Of a DNA stretch of 64,000 nucleotides, positions 49,252 through 61,020 are shown one piece after another. The stretch is from Ceratopteris richardii (Eukaryota > Streptophyta > Polypodiopsida > Polypodiales > Pteridaceae). The notes below the pieces were generated by a model. That model saw only the letters and a program-made list of their open reading frames with translations. It made no database searches and was not told the DNA's origin. Location of the stretch: positions 68,665,158 to 68,729,157 of the forward strand of contig CM035407.1 in NCBI GenBank assembly GCA_020310875.1. Direction: 5' to 3'. A program made the position numbers and the translations under genes. The stretch's first letter is position 1. Every line of letters begins with the position of its first letter.

Positions 49252-50640
49252 CTTCTTTTTACAAAAAGAAGTTCGACAACGGCCTACTCTCCCCGACTTT
49301 AATTAATAGAAAGAATAACTCTACAAGTGAAAGGGTCTAGCACCCATGGGAGCCCTTGAATCCCACAAAGCAAGGGTTGCTCAAAACCTGCTAAAAAACA
49401 TTACAAAGAGGGTTGATAACCCTTTCGTCCCCCTCATGGTGGGCCCACTTACTTTTAATCTTGTTGTTCTCAAGGAAAATCACTCTATGATGACTAAAAG
49501 ACAGAGTCTTCTTACAATTGAAAATTCTTTTGCCTAATAAGAAAAGAGATTTTTTGATTGACCATTCTTTAAGAGGGCTACCAAAGTTGGCAGCACACCT
49601 CTCTTTCCAAATCTTCCAGAGGGCCTCGCCTCTTATCGCATTCCACAATGATAAGCACATCCGATTGCTTCACCCAATAACACTTGCTTCCTATTGATTT
49701 GTCCCTACACCAACATGATTCTCCCAAGGGCTTGGTGGGCCGACACTGACTTGGGACATGAAAAGAAGAGTTGAGAATGCACTGTTTACACCATGGAGGG
49801 GCTCCACAAATTTTGTTAGCTTTTATTTTGATCCAAATTCCATGGTGGAGGATTCGCCAGATAAAAACTGATTTTTTATCTCGATAAGGGGATGCCAAAG
49901 AGTTGGAACTTAAGATCCCACCTAAAACTCGACAAATCCAAACACCATCTCCTATTAAGTGTGACATGAAAGTCCAAATTCTTTTTGAATCTCATAATTT
50001 TATCGAGAATATTTCAGTTGTGCCATTTAAGACCCTCAAGATGAGGGGAGTTGTGCCCAATAAGGAGGCGAGTCCTTGAGCACCCCCAAGCAATAAATCT
50101 ACTCAATAGCAGGCACCATTCTTCAAAGTCCACTCTCCTAGCCGGGTCAATGTCCTCAAATCTAATCCATTCGTATGTTTCTTGATTCCAGAGGTGTTTC
50201 CACATACCTAAGCCTTTGTTCCAAAGCTTTCTAGCTTTTTGGAGGTTCCAAGACTCGACACCTCTGATGCCCTTGATAAAGAACCAAATTGAATCACTGT
50301 CTAATATTGGTTGTCCATTTCCAATCTTCATTGATCTTGACAAACTCTTTCATTTTGTTCCAACTCTTCTACAGAGAGCAAACTAAGCTCGATCCTTTAG
50401 GAGTCACCGGATAGGGGGAGAACATAAGAGTGAGAAGATCAATTCTAAAAATCAATCTAGCCCAAGAGGCATCCCTGTTGCTCCACGCTTTAATTAAACA
50501 TTTGGCCGCCAACCTATTGGCCATTCCGTCTCCCCTAGAGAGAAAGTTTCTCCAAATTCTTTCCAATTTGACAATTTCTCGGTCCTTCAATCTCCAACAA
50601 CAGAAAAAGTAAATAATCGAAGAGAGAAGGAACTTCCAAA
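49252..50640 (-). pseudogene. LINE, 5'-truncated (minus)
   Basis: Reading leftwards from about 50640: IWKFLLSSIIYF and LERIWRNFLSRGDGMANRLA (RT end), SIWFFIKGIRGVESWNLQKA, YEWIRFEDIDPARRVDFEEW, a zf-RVT-like SVFIWRILHHGIWIKIKANK with C..C spacing, and CAANFGSPLKEWSIKKSLFL. It then ends in the shared 3' UTR (CACCCATGGGAGCC on the plus strand). It is homologous to the plus-strand LINE at 44398-46022. The 5' truncation point at about 50640 abuts a tandem-repeat field. Frameshifts are present. Confidence 0.75.
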
Positions 50641-51510
50641 TTCCAACTATTAACTGCTCATTAACTGTCATATAACCTTGCCATGCATCACCGTTTCTGA
50701 TATGCAGACCACAACGCTGGAGCATTAGAATTTAACGACACCCACTATCCCTGGCTGGTCATATTTCTGATAGCACGATCTTATGTCCTAAAATGTGATT
50801 CTGAGTTTTAACCATAAGCTGCATATTAACTGTCATATAACCTTGTCTTGCGTCATGAATCTAATAAGTATGGCCACACAACTGTAAAGTCAGAATTTGA
50901 TAACATCTTTCATCCTTCCCTGATAACACATCTGATAACAGGAAATTACATCCGATAATGATATTGAGAAATTCAAAAGCTAACTGCTTGTTAATTGTCG
51001 TATACCCTTGTGTTGATTCGTGGGACTTAACACACAGGCCATAGAGCTGTAACGCCAGAAGCTTACATCCACCATGAAATCTAATAAGTATGGCCACACA
51101 GCTGTAAAGTCAGAATTTGATAACACCTTTCATCCTTCCCTGATAACATATTTGATAACAGGAAATTATATCCAATAATGATATTGAGAATTATTTGCCT
51201 TGCGTCGTGGGACTTAATAGACAGGCCACAGAGCTGTAATGCCAGAAGCTTACATCCGCCATGAAAAATCTAATAAGTATGGCCACACAGCTGTTGTTAA
51301 GTCAGAATTTGATAACATATTTCATCCTTCCCTGATGACATATCGGATAACAGGAAATTTTACCCGACAATGCTATTGAAAATTTTAAAATTTAACTGCT
51401 TTGTTAATTGTCGTATAGTGTGACTTAATACACAGGCCATAGAGCTGTAATGACAGAAGCTTACATCCGCCATTCTTCTCTGATCATACACCTGATAACA
51501 GGATCTAATG
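50641..51510. repeat. Tandem repeats of about 190-220 bp
   Basis: CTAATAAGTATGGCCACACA occurs at 50861, 51081 and 51270 (periods 220 and 189). GTCAGAATTTGATAACA, CATCCTTCCCTGATAACA and AGAAGCTTACATCC also recur in order. A more diverged unit starts at about 50655 (TTAACTGTCATATAACCTTG recurs at about 50824). Confidence 0.9.
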
Positions 51511-52760
51511 CTACCAGTTAACCACTGCAACATTCTCATGCTATGACCGCCTAAGTCTATCGAATAAAGGAGAGAAAGATTGTAAGAAGCGTCTCGAAAT
51601 CTTCAAGAGAAGGAGCCATAATCACACACTGAAACTCATATACGTCGACCAAAACTGGAGTTATATGTACTGTAGTCTGTAATCTCGAAAACTCTGTTGC
51701 TGCATGTCGAAACTGCCATATCTAATAAGCACGCCTTGAAGACTTCTAATGTCAGAATTGTAGAGCATCGACTACCCTTCCTGATTAAACCTTTAATAAA
51801 GAGACCTTGATCTACAAGCGAAACACTGCAACATCCTCATCCTGTCATAGCCTAAGGCTACACAGTTTAAAAGAAGGGAAAATCACTTACGAACACCCTC
51901 AGATATTCTTGAGAGGAAAGCAACAATCAGAGGCCTACTCTTATATCCGTTGCCAGAACTGTATCCCTTATTGAATGCGCCGTTCATGTTCCTGTTGATG
52001 CTGGAAAATAAATTCTTGATAGAAAAGCCACAATCAGACAATTATATATCCGTCAATCAAAACTGCAATTTTTTACATGATATGCAACGAAGCTTAAATG
52101 CAGAAAAACTCGTTTACGTGTCGAACATTAATTACAATCAATATACTTCCCTGTTGTCACCGAGAAATAAATCATTGGATTTTAAACGAACAGTATCTAC
52201 AATCTCCTTAGAGACAAATACGATCTGATTCACAAGCGAAAACATCATACAAAGAGCCATCTTTATCACCGACACAACGGAGACCAATGTAATGCCCACA
52301 GCCAATTTGAATTTCGAAATGAAAGGCAATTTACACTCGGGTATCAGCGACACAAGGGAGCATACCCTGATGCCCACAGAAAAGCTGAGTCTTAAAATGG
52401 GAGGGAGCTACAAGCAGATATCTCCAAGACGAGAGTTCAACATAATGCTCACAGACAAACCACTGTTACTCTCCAACTAAAATTCAAAAGGATATTACCC
52501 AATTGTTCTCAACCTTTATGGGTAGTTGAATTTAACCAGAGAAGCGCTATTATGGCTCCTTCGTTGGCATGAAAATGAATTCTGATTTAAGACGAAGAGT
52601 ATCTCGGACCTTTGTCTTTCCTAGAGACGAAACAACAAGGATCTGATCACAAGTCCCAAAAATATCATACGGAAGGCTATCCTTATGCAGCAGTTACCGA
52701 CACAAGGGGGATCATTGTAATGCGCACAGACAATTAGAACGTAGAAAGCTTAACCAATAT
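51511..52760. repeat. Diverged repeat field downstream of the SAUR-like gene
   Basis: Imperfect units recur, for example ATCATACAAAGAGCCATCTTTATC (52243) and ATCATACGGAAGGCTATCCTTATG (52667), the phrase CGACACAAGGGRG near 52345 and 52698, and ATATCCGTYNNNCARAACTG near 51938 and 52047. Open frames of up to 92 codons show no domain. This may be 3' flank of the gene to the right. Confidence 0.6.
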
Positions 52761-52969
52761 GACTTCCAAACAGAACCAACATTTAAAGTAGCTTTCAGAA
52801 TGAAAATTTAAAGTCAGAATCATACATTATATCATAATGCCAAGTGTTCCGCGACCTTGCCCGGTTTCTCTCAGCCTTTGTAAACATATGAGATTACTCA
52901 TGAAAGTGGCACCATAGCTTCTCCCTAATAGAGAACAGAAGAGCTTGGGGAGAGCAGGATGACGAGTTT

Positions 52970-53404
52970 TCAGGATTCCGAGCTGTAGAATTCCATGAGA
53001 TCGCCAAGATTGAGATCTCTCAGTGATGGATCGTTGTTCTCAATGAGCCAGAGAAAGAATTCAAAAAGAATGGCGTCACAGTTGAGGGAAATGGGGCGAG
53101 AAAGTCTTCGCTTGCCATCCCCCTTACACCCGTAAAGAGTGTCCTCATCAACCATTTCCTTCTGCAGAAGATCCTGCAAAACCCAATGCTTCAATACATG
53201 TGGATCCACATAGAATACTTCTCGATCCTTGCCCGTTACGACTGGCACTAGTTGTCGCCTCTTTTTCCATGACGATGAGGCCCCTCTGAGCTCATCCGTC
53301 TCCGTAAAATCTGGCAGACATCGCAAGGGCTGATACGACGATGACGAAGAACCCGGTCTAAATCTGCAGAAAATGTCCTTTATTGAGCATGAGGGCGTGG
53401 ACAT
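52970..53404 (-). CDS. SAUR-like small protein (candidate host gene)
   Basis: An intact 144-codon frame begins at the ATG at 53404 and ends at the TAG at 52970-52972. The N-terminus is Ser-rich (residues 1-50, with SSSSS and a KKRRQL basic patch). The conserved-looking part has REVFYVDPHVLKHWVLQDLL (about residues 60-80) and LNCDAILFEFFLWLIENNDP (about 105-125), then a DLMEFY end. The pattern, a beta-strand, an 'H..(F)Q.LL' helix, then a Cys-Asp strand and an 'FE..L.LI' helix, matches SAUR-like auxin-responsive proteins of the subgroup with an extended C-terminus. Those proteins regulate PP2C phosphatases and growth in angiosperms. It is the only intact frame here without retroelement motifs. 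Identity is moderately sure and expression is unknown. Confidence 0.55.
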   Translation of the reverse strand: MSTPSCSIKDIFCRFRPGSSSSSYQPLRCLPDFTETDELRGASSSWKKRRQLVPVVTGKDREVFYVDPHVLKHWVLQDLLQKEMVDEDTLYGCKGDGKRRLSRPISLNCDAILFEFFLWLIENNDPSLRDLNLGDLMEFYSSES

Positions 53405-54082
53405 GGCTGAGACAGGTCGAAACGGAGCAGTTGGTCTTGGAATATTTTAATTCTGAGACGAGTGAATTCACTCAGACATGCTGTAGGTAGCTTCGGAATC
53501 AGCGACCAGTGGCGACGGAGGAAAAGTAATTTATCTGGCTCAGATATCCTGCCGTAGGCAACTCCAGAATCAGGCCACGGTCACAGGCTTCCAAAGGAAT
53601 CCTCAACAGATATACTTCTGTTTATGAAGAGTTCTATCTATGAAAAGCTTACAAGAGTTGAACATCTTACAAGTTGCGATGCTTGTTCGCGTTGGACAGG
53701 AAAACTAATGTGCGTGCGTAGTTGGCTGAAAGTGGAAGAGAAAGGGGTGACGGACCTGATCACCAGAGCTGATCAGCACTACAAAGGCGGAAAACGCGTG
53801 GAGAACGATGCTCGCGTTGTCGCTGTGTGCGGTGGAGGTGACCGTTGATCATGATGACAACGGCGGAGTTACTAGTCCACGCTATACGTGCACCATTGTT
53901 AGGAATGATCTCAGAGGCAGGAGCTTGAAGGGAAGAAGCTTAGACTTCTCTCTCACTTTTTTTTCTTCTTAACGGTTCGATCTACTCTAAGATGCCCCTT
54001 TAAGCCCCCACTTCGACCAAGGCCGGTTTTGAACTTTGGATCTCATAATCTAAAGTCTAAATGTTTATTAGTATACCATGAA
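53405..54082. other. Upstream flank of the SAUR-like gene; nothing else recognised
   Basis: A pair of similar 30-40 bp phrases (CTGTAGGTAGCTTCGGAATC at 53480 and CTGCCGTAGGCAACTCCAGA at 53549) suggests a short duplication. A 74-codon frame at 53624-53848 on the plus strand has no motif. Promoter elements were not identified with confidence. Confidence 0.4.
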
Positions 54083-54321
54083 TCCTTTTTTTAATGGTGG
54101 TTTTGCACCAGAGTTTAACTTTGAAACTACAATTGCATAAGTGAATCGACATAGTATCCATCGGACCTCTCGTATCCCACGAAGCAGGGGTTAGACAAGA
54201 TAACTTGGATAACAACTGGTTTAAACTAGCGAACACTTTATATGTCCAGCCGGAGGATAGCACTCTGGACCTCCGCCTCAAGAGACCAACACCAAACCAC
54301 TTGAACTACGAGACGTGGACA
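54083..54321 (-). mobile_element. tRNA-derived SINE, diverged copy
   Basis: Minus strand: a tRNA-like head (GTAGTTCAAGTGGTTTGG as a box A region, GAGGTCCAGAGTGC as a decayed box B), then the shared body phrase (CGAGAGGTCCGATGGATACT) and a poly(A) tail (T-run at 54086). Perfect 11-bp target duplications TATACCATGAA lie at 54072-54082 and 54322-54332. Confidence 0.85.
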
Positions 54322-54332
54322 TATACCATGAA

Positions 54333-55649
54333 CCTTAGATCTCTTGAGCATTTTTTCTTTACATGGATAATTTTTTCTCTTTAAAGTTAGACCTATATGG
54401 TGGTTATGTTGATGGAAATGCATGATTGAGTAAGTAAGAGATGGGTGAGTTTGTGTGTCTACTTATGAACTTACGTCCTTCTCCATACATGTGGTCACGA
54501 TCACATATGTATGTGCTTCTATAAACCTCATTAGGTTTACTCTTGATTTTATACTCTAAGCATGTCAACCTACCACCTGATTACACTTGCACGATGTGTG
54601 ATTGGTTGCTAGGATCACTTGTTTGTGGGTACAGCAAGCATAATAGAGGCCTTGGTGTGTCTTCTGCTTTCGCTCAAGATTAATCTTGATCTCTTCAAAT
54701 CTTTATGTTTCCATCATCAAAGTTGTCCTCTTTCTTAATGAAACTTTTTGGATAGGATACAACTTTTCAAATCATGAACTAAAGAAGATAATAGCATCAC
54801 AAATCTTTAAAGAAAGTACAAAAAGATAAATGATCACTTTGAGGTACTTTTAGCCTTCCATTTTTCAAACATAGAATCCAATCCCATGCCATCTATGAGA
54901 ATAAAGCATCTCTTCTTTTAAAGGGTAGAACATGTATCCTTCCTCACAAAAAGCCTATAAGAGTGCTGTTTGTGCTTCTCCGACAAAGAATATTCACCTT
55001 TGGGGCTGTGTTGTTTAGTCACACTTGTAAATCTATAGGTTTCTTGAAAAGTTTTAGTTTTGCTAGGAGTAGCCCCTGCACGTTTATGTAGGTTTTTGAG
55101 GAGAAAGAATAGAATTGATAAACACTTGTGGGTGTTGTTGGCCAATGTTTGGGCTATGAATTTAGCCTTTTAGTGCCATTTTATTTCATATAGTGAGCAC
55201 ATACACACTACGTATGCTTCTGTGGATACTGTTTATGTATGTCCATGTGGTCATTGATATAGCAGTTACAGTTTTGCATAAAGCCTTTTATATTTGATAA
55301 AGATGGTCATGATGAGGTTTTTTAAACTAGGAGACACCCAAATGTCAAGGTCTCTTTGGTGATGCAAGTGAAAAACTTACCTAGCCTCGCCATAGGAGAT
55401 GTGTGCTAGTTGTTCATAGGTGCTCGATAAGCCTAGTTGGCTTCTTTAGGTAACTAATTATATGCAGTGGAGTCACTGATCCACTATGCAGGTTAGCATG
55501 TCAATACTTGCAGTTTTATGAGATTTTGATACTGACCATATGCTCATTTTGCAAAGGATCCTTTGGCAAAAAAAATTCCAAATTTTTTGGTTATGTCAAC
55601 TATACAGTGATCGATCTACTCATTGATACACTTATTGGTCTGAGCACAT
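54333..55649. other. No recognisable gene
   Basis: Unassigned sequence. A 75-codon minus frame (54918-55145) has no motif. Confidence 0.4.
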
Positions 55650-56150
55650 TGTTAGACCGCCGGATGGGAATAATGTAATTTTATTTTCCATAGTCGCACG
55701 CACCAAAAAGGCGTAGCGAATAGTTGTAACTTTTTATCTATTAATGAAAGGGCATTACGGTGTTCGTCGACGAGAGACGAGATCGCCAGACTATCTGTCT
55801 AGGTGATCGGGCTCAGACGCTGTGTGCAGATTTGCAGATATCTTGAGTACTGTATGTTGTTCATTGAATTGTAGTATTAAGTATTAATACACTAATGTTA
55901 CATTCACATTAATAAGTATGTGCGACTGTGTGATTGTTAACTCGCGCAATAAGTTTACTGTGTAAAGATAATCGTAACTGGAAAATAGTAATTGTGTAAC
56001 GGAAGTTGTTACTTTGAAAGTATAATTACTGTTTAGTTGAATAGTTAATTTGGGAAAATTAATTAAAGGGCCTTTAAACTGTCAGACCCCTAACCATCCC
56101 CAAGAACCCGAAACGAGATTAAAAGCGACTTGACAAAAGTGCTTTTAACA
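55650..56150 (+). mobile_element. 5' LTR of the second gypsy element
   Basis: It begins TGTTA and ends TAACA (5-bp inverted ends), is 501 bp long, and is followed after one base by a primer site. No matching 3' LTR is seen downstream, because the element is truncated at about 62997. Confidence 0.75.
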
Positions 56151-56151
56151 C

Positions 56152-56169
56152 TGGTGTCGTCTGTGGGAA
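56152..56169 (+). other. Primer binding site of the gypsy element
   Basis: TGGTGTCGTCTGTGGGAA starts with the TGG that pairs with a tRNA CCA end. It is close to the TGGCGCCGTCTGTGGGAA type known from plant gypsy elements. The primer tRNA is not assigned. Confidence 0.7.
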
Positions 56170-56257
56170 GATGGAAAATTGGGAATAGTCAGTAAGGGAA
56201 GAGCAGTACGCAAGGCAAGTAGTCGAAGATAGTAACCGCTAGTTGAAGAAGTGATAT

Positions 56258-58168
56258 ATGCCGGTTACTCGTTCCGGTGAGTCCTATCCAAAGTATAGGA
56301 GAGATCAACATCCCTGGGCAGTTCCAAATTTATTAGGGACACCCTCGGGTGGTAGAAGTGCAGCCCAGTTAAGTCCAGTTGCAGAAGGATTGGAGCCAAT
56401 CAGCAGTGATTCCGATACTAGTTCGGTGACACATGATGAGATTCCGATGAACTCCGGTGTGAATCCGATACTTTCTGGAGAAGGTACAGTGACATCTGGT
56501 TGTACAAAGACGTAGTGCAGAGTTAGTCCGACACTTTCTGGTCAGAATTCGACCATTTTTGGTGATAAAGTTGTGTTACCAAGTGAGGCCGTTTCCGATG
56601 AAAGGGTAACCTGGTTCGGTGAAACTTCCACAAGTTCCGATGGAAGTTCGGCACCATTTGGTGGGAGTTTGAAATTTTTTGGTGATAGTGCGGTGCTGCC
56701 TGGTGGACCCTTATTACGTTCACCACTTTTCGAGGCAAGCCTATCTAATTTCGATACCAAAGTTGAGGAAAGGTTACTGGATTTGGAACTAAGTAAACGG
56801 TTGGACGACATTTTTGGGCCGGAAGGTGAGCAGGCTCATAATACAGATTCTGAAGGACAAGAGACACCCCCTCAACATACAGATAACAACAATACTACCC
56901 ACAATAGCACTATGAGTGGTTCACAGTCACAGCAGCAAACACCTCCACAGTCGCAACCGCAGTTTCAGCAGCAACAACAACAGCCACAGCCAATAATTCC
57001 ACCTCTACCGATTCCAACCGGGGTGACATATACAAAATTCGGTGGATTTTTGGGGCATGACCCCGATGCACATGTTCGCACATTCGAGATCAGTTATGCA
57101 GTGTTGAATCATCCACGGGATCCGACATACAAAGCCATTGTATTTCAGGCCACATTGGTTAATGAAGCAGCAAGGTGGTTGACCGAATATGATATCAATC
57201 ATTTCGGTAACTATGATGATGTGAGAGATGCGTTCTTACAAAGGTTTCATTTGAAGAAGAATCCTACAGAAATCTTTGACTATTTGTAGAACAATCGACA
57301 GAAACCACACTAGAGTGTCCAAGAGTATGCGACACTGTTTAGAACTCACTTAAGGCAGCTGCCTCCGGCACATGCCAACCTGCCAGATGATGTCATAACA
57401 CAATGGTTCATTAACGGACTGAACCCACAATTAAGAAAAATCATGATCATTCGCTGTGTGGGCGGAATGACATTGGACACTATAATTGTGATGGCCTTAC
57501 AGTTGGAGCACAAAGTTGGAGGCTTTACGGAGGACCTAGAATGGTTGAAAGCAAGTAAGAACGTAGCTGATGATCCATCCAAACAGGTGTATTGTACTAA
57601 GTGCAAGAATCCAGGTCACACTAGTTCTACATGTGCCCTCAACCAGATGTATTGTGCCATCTGTAACACAACAGGACACTCAATAGAAACCTATGCATAT
57701 AATGCAAAGGTGCAAGGTAGAGCGGCCGTAAACGCTATAATAGAGGAACTAGGGAAGCCAGCCACCCATTACATGCCGCCACAGTTGCGAACCAACCAGC
57801 AACAAGGATATAGAAACTATCGGGATCAGCATAACAACAATTTCAATCCAAATCGATGGCAGGCAGGTACATCGGCCGAAGGTACCTCTCTCCCACCCCC
57901 TCGATGCCATTTTTGCGACGAGGTTGGCCATATTCGTAGATTTTGTAAAGAAGCTGCAGAATACGATAAAAGAAAGAAGGAAAGACAGAATCCGATGACC
58001 AATATGGTTTATATCTCCCCAGTCGAGTCACAAGCAGCCATGGTACAGACAAGATCACGTAAACAGTTGCAACCAGTAGCTGAAGTTTTCGAGCTTGGAA
58101 TTCGTGAGCAGCAGCGGATGTTTGCAAAGGCTAGTCAATGGACAGCTAAGGAGCCGACTGTTTCCTGA
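56258..58168 (+). pseudogene. Gypsy gag with three zinc knuckles
   Basis: One frame runs from the ATG at 56258 to 58168 with in-frame stops at about 56513, 57287 and 57320. The N-terminus has repeated short phrases (GETSTSSDGSSAPFGGS), then a Gln-rich tract (56930-56990). The retrotransposon gag domain includes YTKFGGFLGHDPDAHVRTFE, RDAFLQRFHLKKNPTE and SVQEYATLFRTHLRQLPPAH. Knuckles: CTKCKNPGHTSSTC (intact), CAICNTTGHSIETY (last Cys lost) and CHFCDEVGHIRRFC (intact, about 57904). Gag packages element RNA. The order 5' LTR, primer site, gag, pol is normal. Confidence 0.8.
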
Positions 58169-58900
58169 TCCGATTTGGGTAACATAGGCCCCTCTGCCAC
58201 AGGCAAGATCGAATGAACAGAACTCTACCCCAACAACATTAGAATCACCACCAGAATCGGTGATAACCATAGCCCAAACAGATCAGGTATGGGATGTCCT
58301 ATCTAAGGCTTCAATCACACTCCCTTTGGGACAGTTGCTCGCCTTAGTTCCAGGAGTAAGACAGCAATTTCAACAGCAGGTTAGTCCCGGACCTTCATGT
58401 ACTCCGGCGACTGCGACTATACAACCGGAGATGGATTCTACGGTGGATCATTCAGTCCCATTGATCACCGTCCGGTATAAAAACTAGAAGATTACCCAAG
58501 TTTTAGTTGATGGCGAGTCCGGTGTGAATATTGCAACAGCCATACTCTGCAAGAAATTGGGTTGGACCCAAATTGAACCCGTACAATTTTTTGTGCGAAT
58601 GGCAGACCAATCACGAGTCCATCCAGTGGGCTTAGTACGTAACATCCCAATAACCCTGCAGGGAACTACATTTAATATGACTTTCGTAGTCCTGGAGTTA
58701 CCTGAATCTAGCCTCGACTACAACTTACTTTTCGGTCGACCATGGCTCAAGCAAGCCAAAGTTGTGCAGGATTGGTCAGCTCAAGAGTTAATTTTTAAGA
58801 ACAATCAACGGAAATCTGTAGTTGCACTGGATGTTATGCAACCCTGTGATCTACACGCACGGCCATATGTACCAAAGCCAGTCCATATGATGGATGGGCT
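58169..58900 (+). pseudogene. Gypsy aspartic protease region
   Basis: The active-site block reads QVLVDGESGVNIATAILCKK (about 58497-58556); plant gypsy proteases usually have 'DGGS/DSGA', so the motif is altered. Later blocks MTFVVLELPESSLDYNLLFG and RPWLKQA fit the end of the fold. A stop precedes the block at 58485. The frame changes relative to gag. Confidence 0.7.
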
Positions 58901-60078
58901 ATCTGATGATGAGGAAGAGGCTTTCATCAAGACCAATAAGGATCAGATCCCATTAGGTACTGTGGATTTACAGTCGGTAGCAGAAAATTGGAGTTCGGCA
59001 GCTTGTACGGTCGTACCAATGACCGGCAAAGCAGAAGCCGATGATGGCCTAGCAATGGATGAAGAAACCTTACAACAATTGTTTCACCCAGCTGATGATT
59101 TGGTGAAACCTGGCCAATTTTATGTACCGGAGGATCAATTAGTAACATACAATTTGCGAGATACGGTCAACCCGAGGCCAGTCAAAATAAGGGTTGGATT
59201 AGCAGAGAAATTCCAAGAAGATTTGGTACAACTTCTACGTGAATTCTCATATGTTTTTGCTTGGGATTATAGAGACATGAAAGGTCTTGACCCACGGATT
59301 TATCAACATCGGGTAATGCTCAAACCGGATGCGAGGCCAATCAAACAATCTAGTTACAGAATGAATCCTAATTATGCGGCACAGGTGAAAGCTGAGCTTG
59401 ATCGTTTATTGAAGGTGGGATTTATTGTACCAATTGAGCATGCTGAGTGGATCTCTCCAATAGTGATCGTCCCGAAGAAAAATAAACAGTTGCGTATCTG
59501 TGTCGACTACCGGAAGCTCAATGCCGCCACTGTACTGAATCCGTTCCCTCTCCCCTTTCTAGATACAATGCTTGACAGGGTCCCAGGTCACGAAATGTAT
59601 TCTTTTCTGGATGGCTACAATGGATATAATCAAGTGAGGATGGCAGAACAAGATATACCGAAGACAGCTTTATCACAAACTGGGGTGTCTATGCTTGCAC
59701 CGTAATGTGGTTCGGTTTGCGGAATGCCCCGAGTACATTCCAAAGATGTATGCAAGAAGTCTTTTCACCTTACTTGACCACATTTATGCAATTATATTTG
59801 GATGATTTTTCCTTATTTGGTGCCACTTCGGCGCACCTGTATCATTTATGGTGTTGTTTTGAAAAATGCCGAGAGTATCAGTTATGTTTGAATCCTACCA
59901 AATCAGTTTTTGCGGTCCCCTGTGGCAAACTGCTTGGTCATATCATTTCTAAACAAGGAATACAGGTAGATCCGGATAAAATAGCAGCCGTGTTGAGGCA
60001 CCAGTCCCAAAGACACCGAAAGAAGTTATGTGCTTTCTTGGGCAAATCTGGTGGCATGGCAGAAATTTACGGTGGTTA
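58901..60078 (+). pseudogene. Gypsy reverse transcriptase
   Basis: Contains RIYQHRVMLKPDARPIKQSS, VGFIVPIEHAEWISPIVIVP, LRICVDYRKLNAATV and MYSFLDGYNGYNQVRMAEQD. After a frameshift at about 59700 come WFGLRNAPSTFQRCM and the catalytic LYLDDFSLFG (59792-59821). GHIISKQGIQVDPDKIAAV then marks the connection domain. All key Asp residues are present. The frameshifts at 59700 and 60040 make it inactive as it stands. Confidence 0.85.
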
Positions 60079-60780
60079 GCTCATTTAGCGACACCACTTA
60101 ATCAGCTTATGACCAGCGCTTCGCAAAAGTACAAATGGACTCAGGAGTGCCAAAGTGCATTTGATCGGTTGAAGTTCTTATTGACGCAGGCCCCGATCCT
60201 GCACCCGCCTGATTGGGAACGACCATTCCACGTATTTGTAGATGTGTCGGACATAGCGATTGGCAGTGTGTTGATGCAACACACCGACAACTGGTTTTGG
60301 CCTCTATACTATGTGAGCCGTCGATTAGCTCTTGCGGAGAGAAATTACTTTGTGACAGAACGAGAATGTCTTGGTTTGGTATACTCTGTTAAGAAATTTT
60401 GGCATTACTTGCTGAGCCGTAAATTTACTTTCCATGTGGACCATGCCGCACTCGTGTACTTGGTTCGGCAGCAGCATTTAGGTGGTAGATTGGCAAGATG
60501 GGTTTTACTATTACAGGAATTCGATTATGAAGTTATTTATCAACCTAGCACATAACATGTTTTGGTAGATTTCCTATCTCGACTAGATTCCGGTGAGTCT
60601 CCAGTAGGTGTTGATGACACTACACTAGCGATTTTTGTCGAGACAACTCCTACAAAATCTATAGAACTTCCTGTGGCTCCTACATACTATGACATGTTAA
60701 TGACTTTTCTCACTGACAGTTGTCTCCCTCCTAATGCTCCCGTTACTCTGCACCAAAAAGTTGCGGTCTACAGTTGACGA
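60079..60780 (+). pseudogene. Gypsy RNase H
   Basis: Contains LTQAPILHPPDWERPFHVFV, DVSDIAIGSVLMQ, LALAERNYFVTERECLGLVY, SVKKFWHYLLSRKFTFHVDH and the terminal LARWVLLLQEFDYEVIYQPS. It is nearly intact over 60028-60555. Stops occur at 60553 and 60775. In the usual 'FVDASD' the Ala is Val, while Asp, Glu and the later Asp (HVDH) are present. Confidence 0.85.
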
Positions 60781-61020
60781 TTCTGGTTGATTGTGGGTCA
60801 ATTGTATTACATAGATCATACTGGTGTTTTACTTAGATGCATTCCTCCACATGAAGCGGAATCAGTTATTGCCATGGCTCATTCATTACCCTCTGGAGGA
60901 CACTTCGCATCTGATCTTACTCACCGGAAAATTCTGCAAAGTGGGCTATGGTGGCCTACAATGTACAGAGATGTGGTTCAGTTTGTGCAGCAGTGTGATG
61001 TCTGTCAACGGTCTGGACTG
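60781..61020 (+). pseudogene. Gypsy integrase zinc-binding domain
   Basis: The HHCC domain is readable: H in AHSLPSGGHFASD, then WWPTMYRDVVQFVQQC and DVCQRSG. The similarity stops at about 61020, where an unrelated inverted LTR piece begins. Confidence 0.8.
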
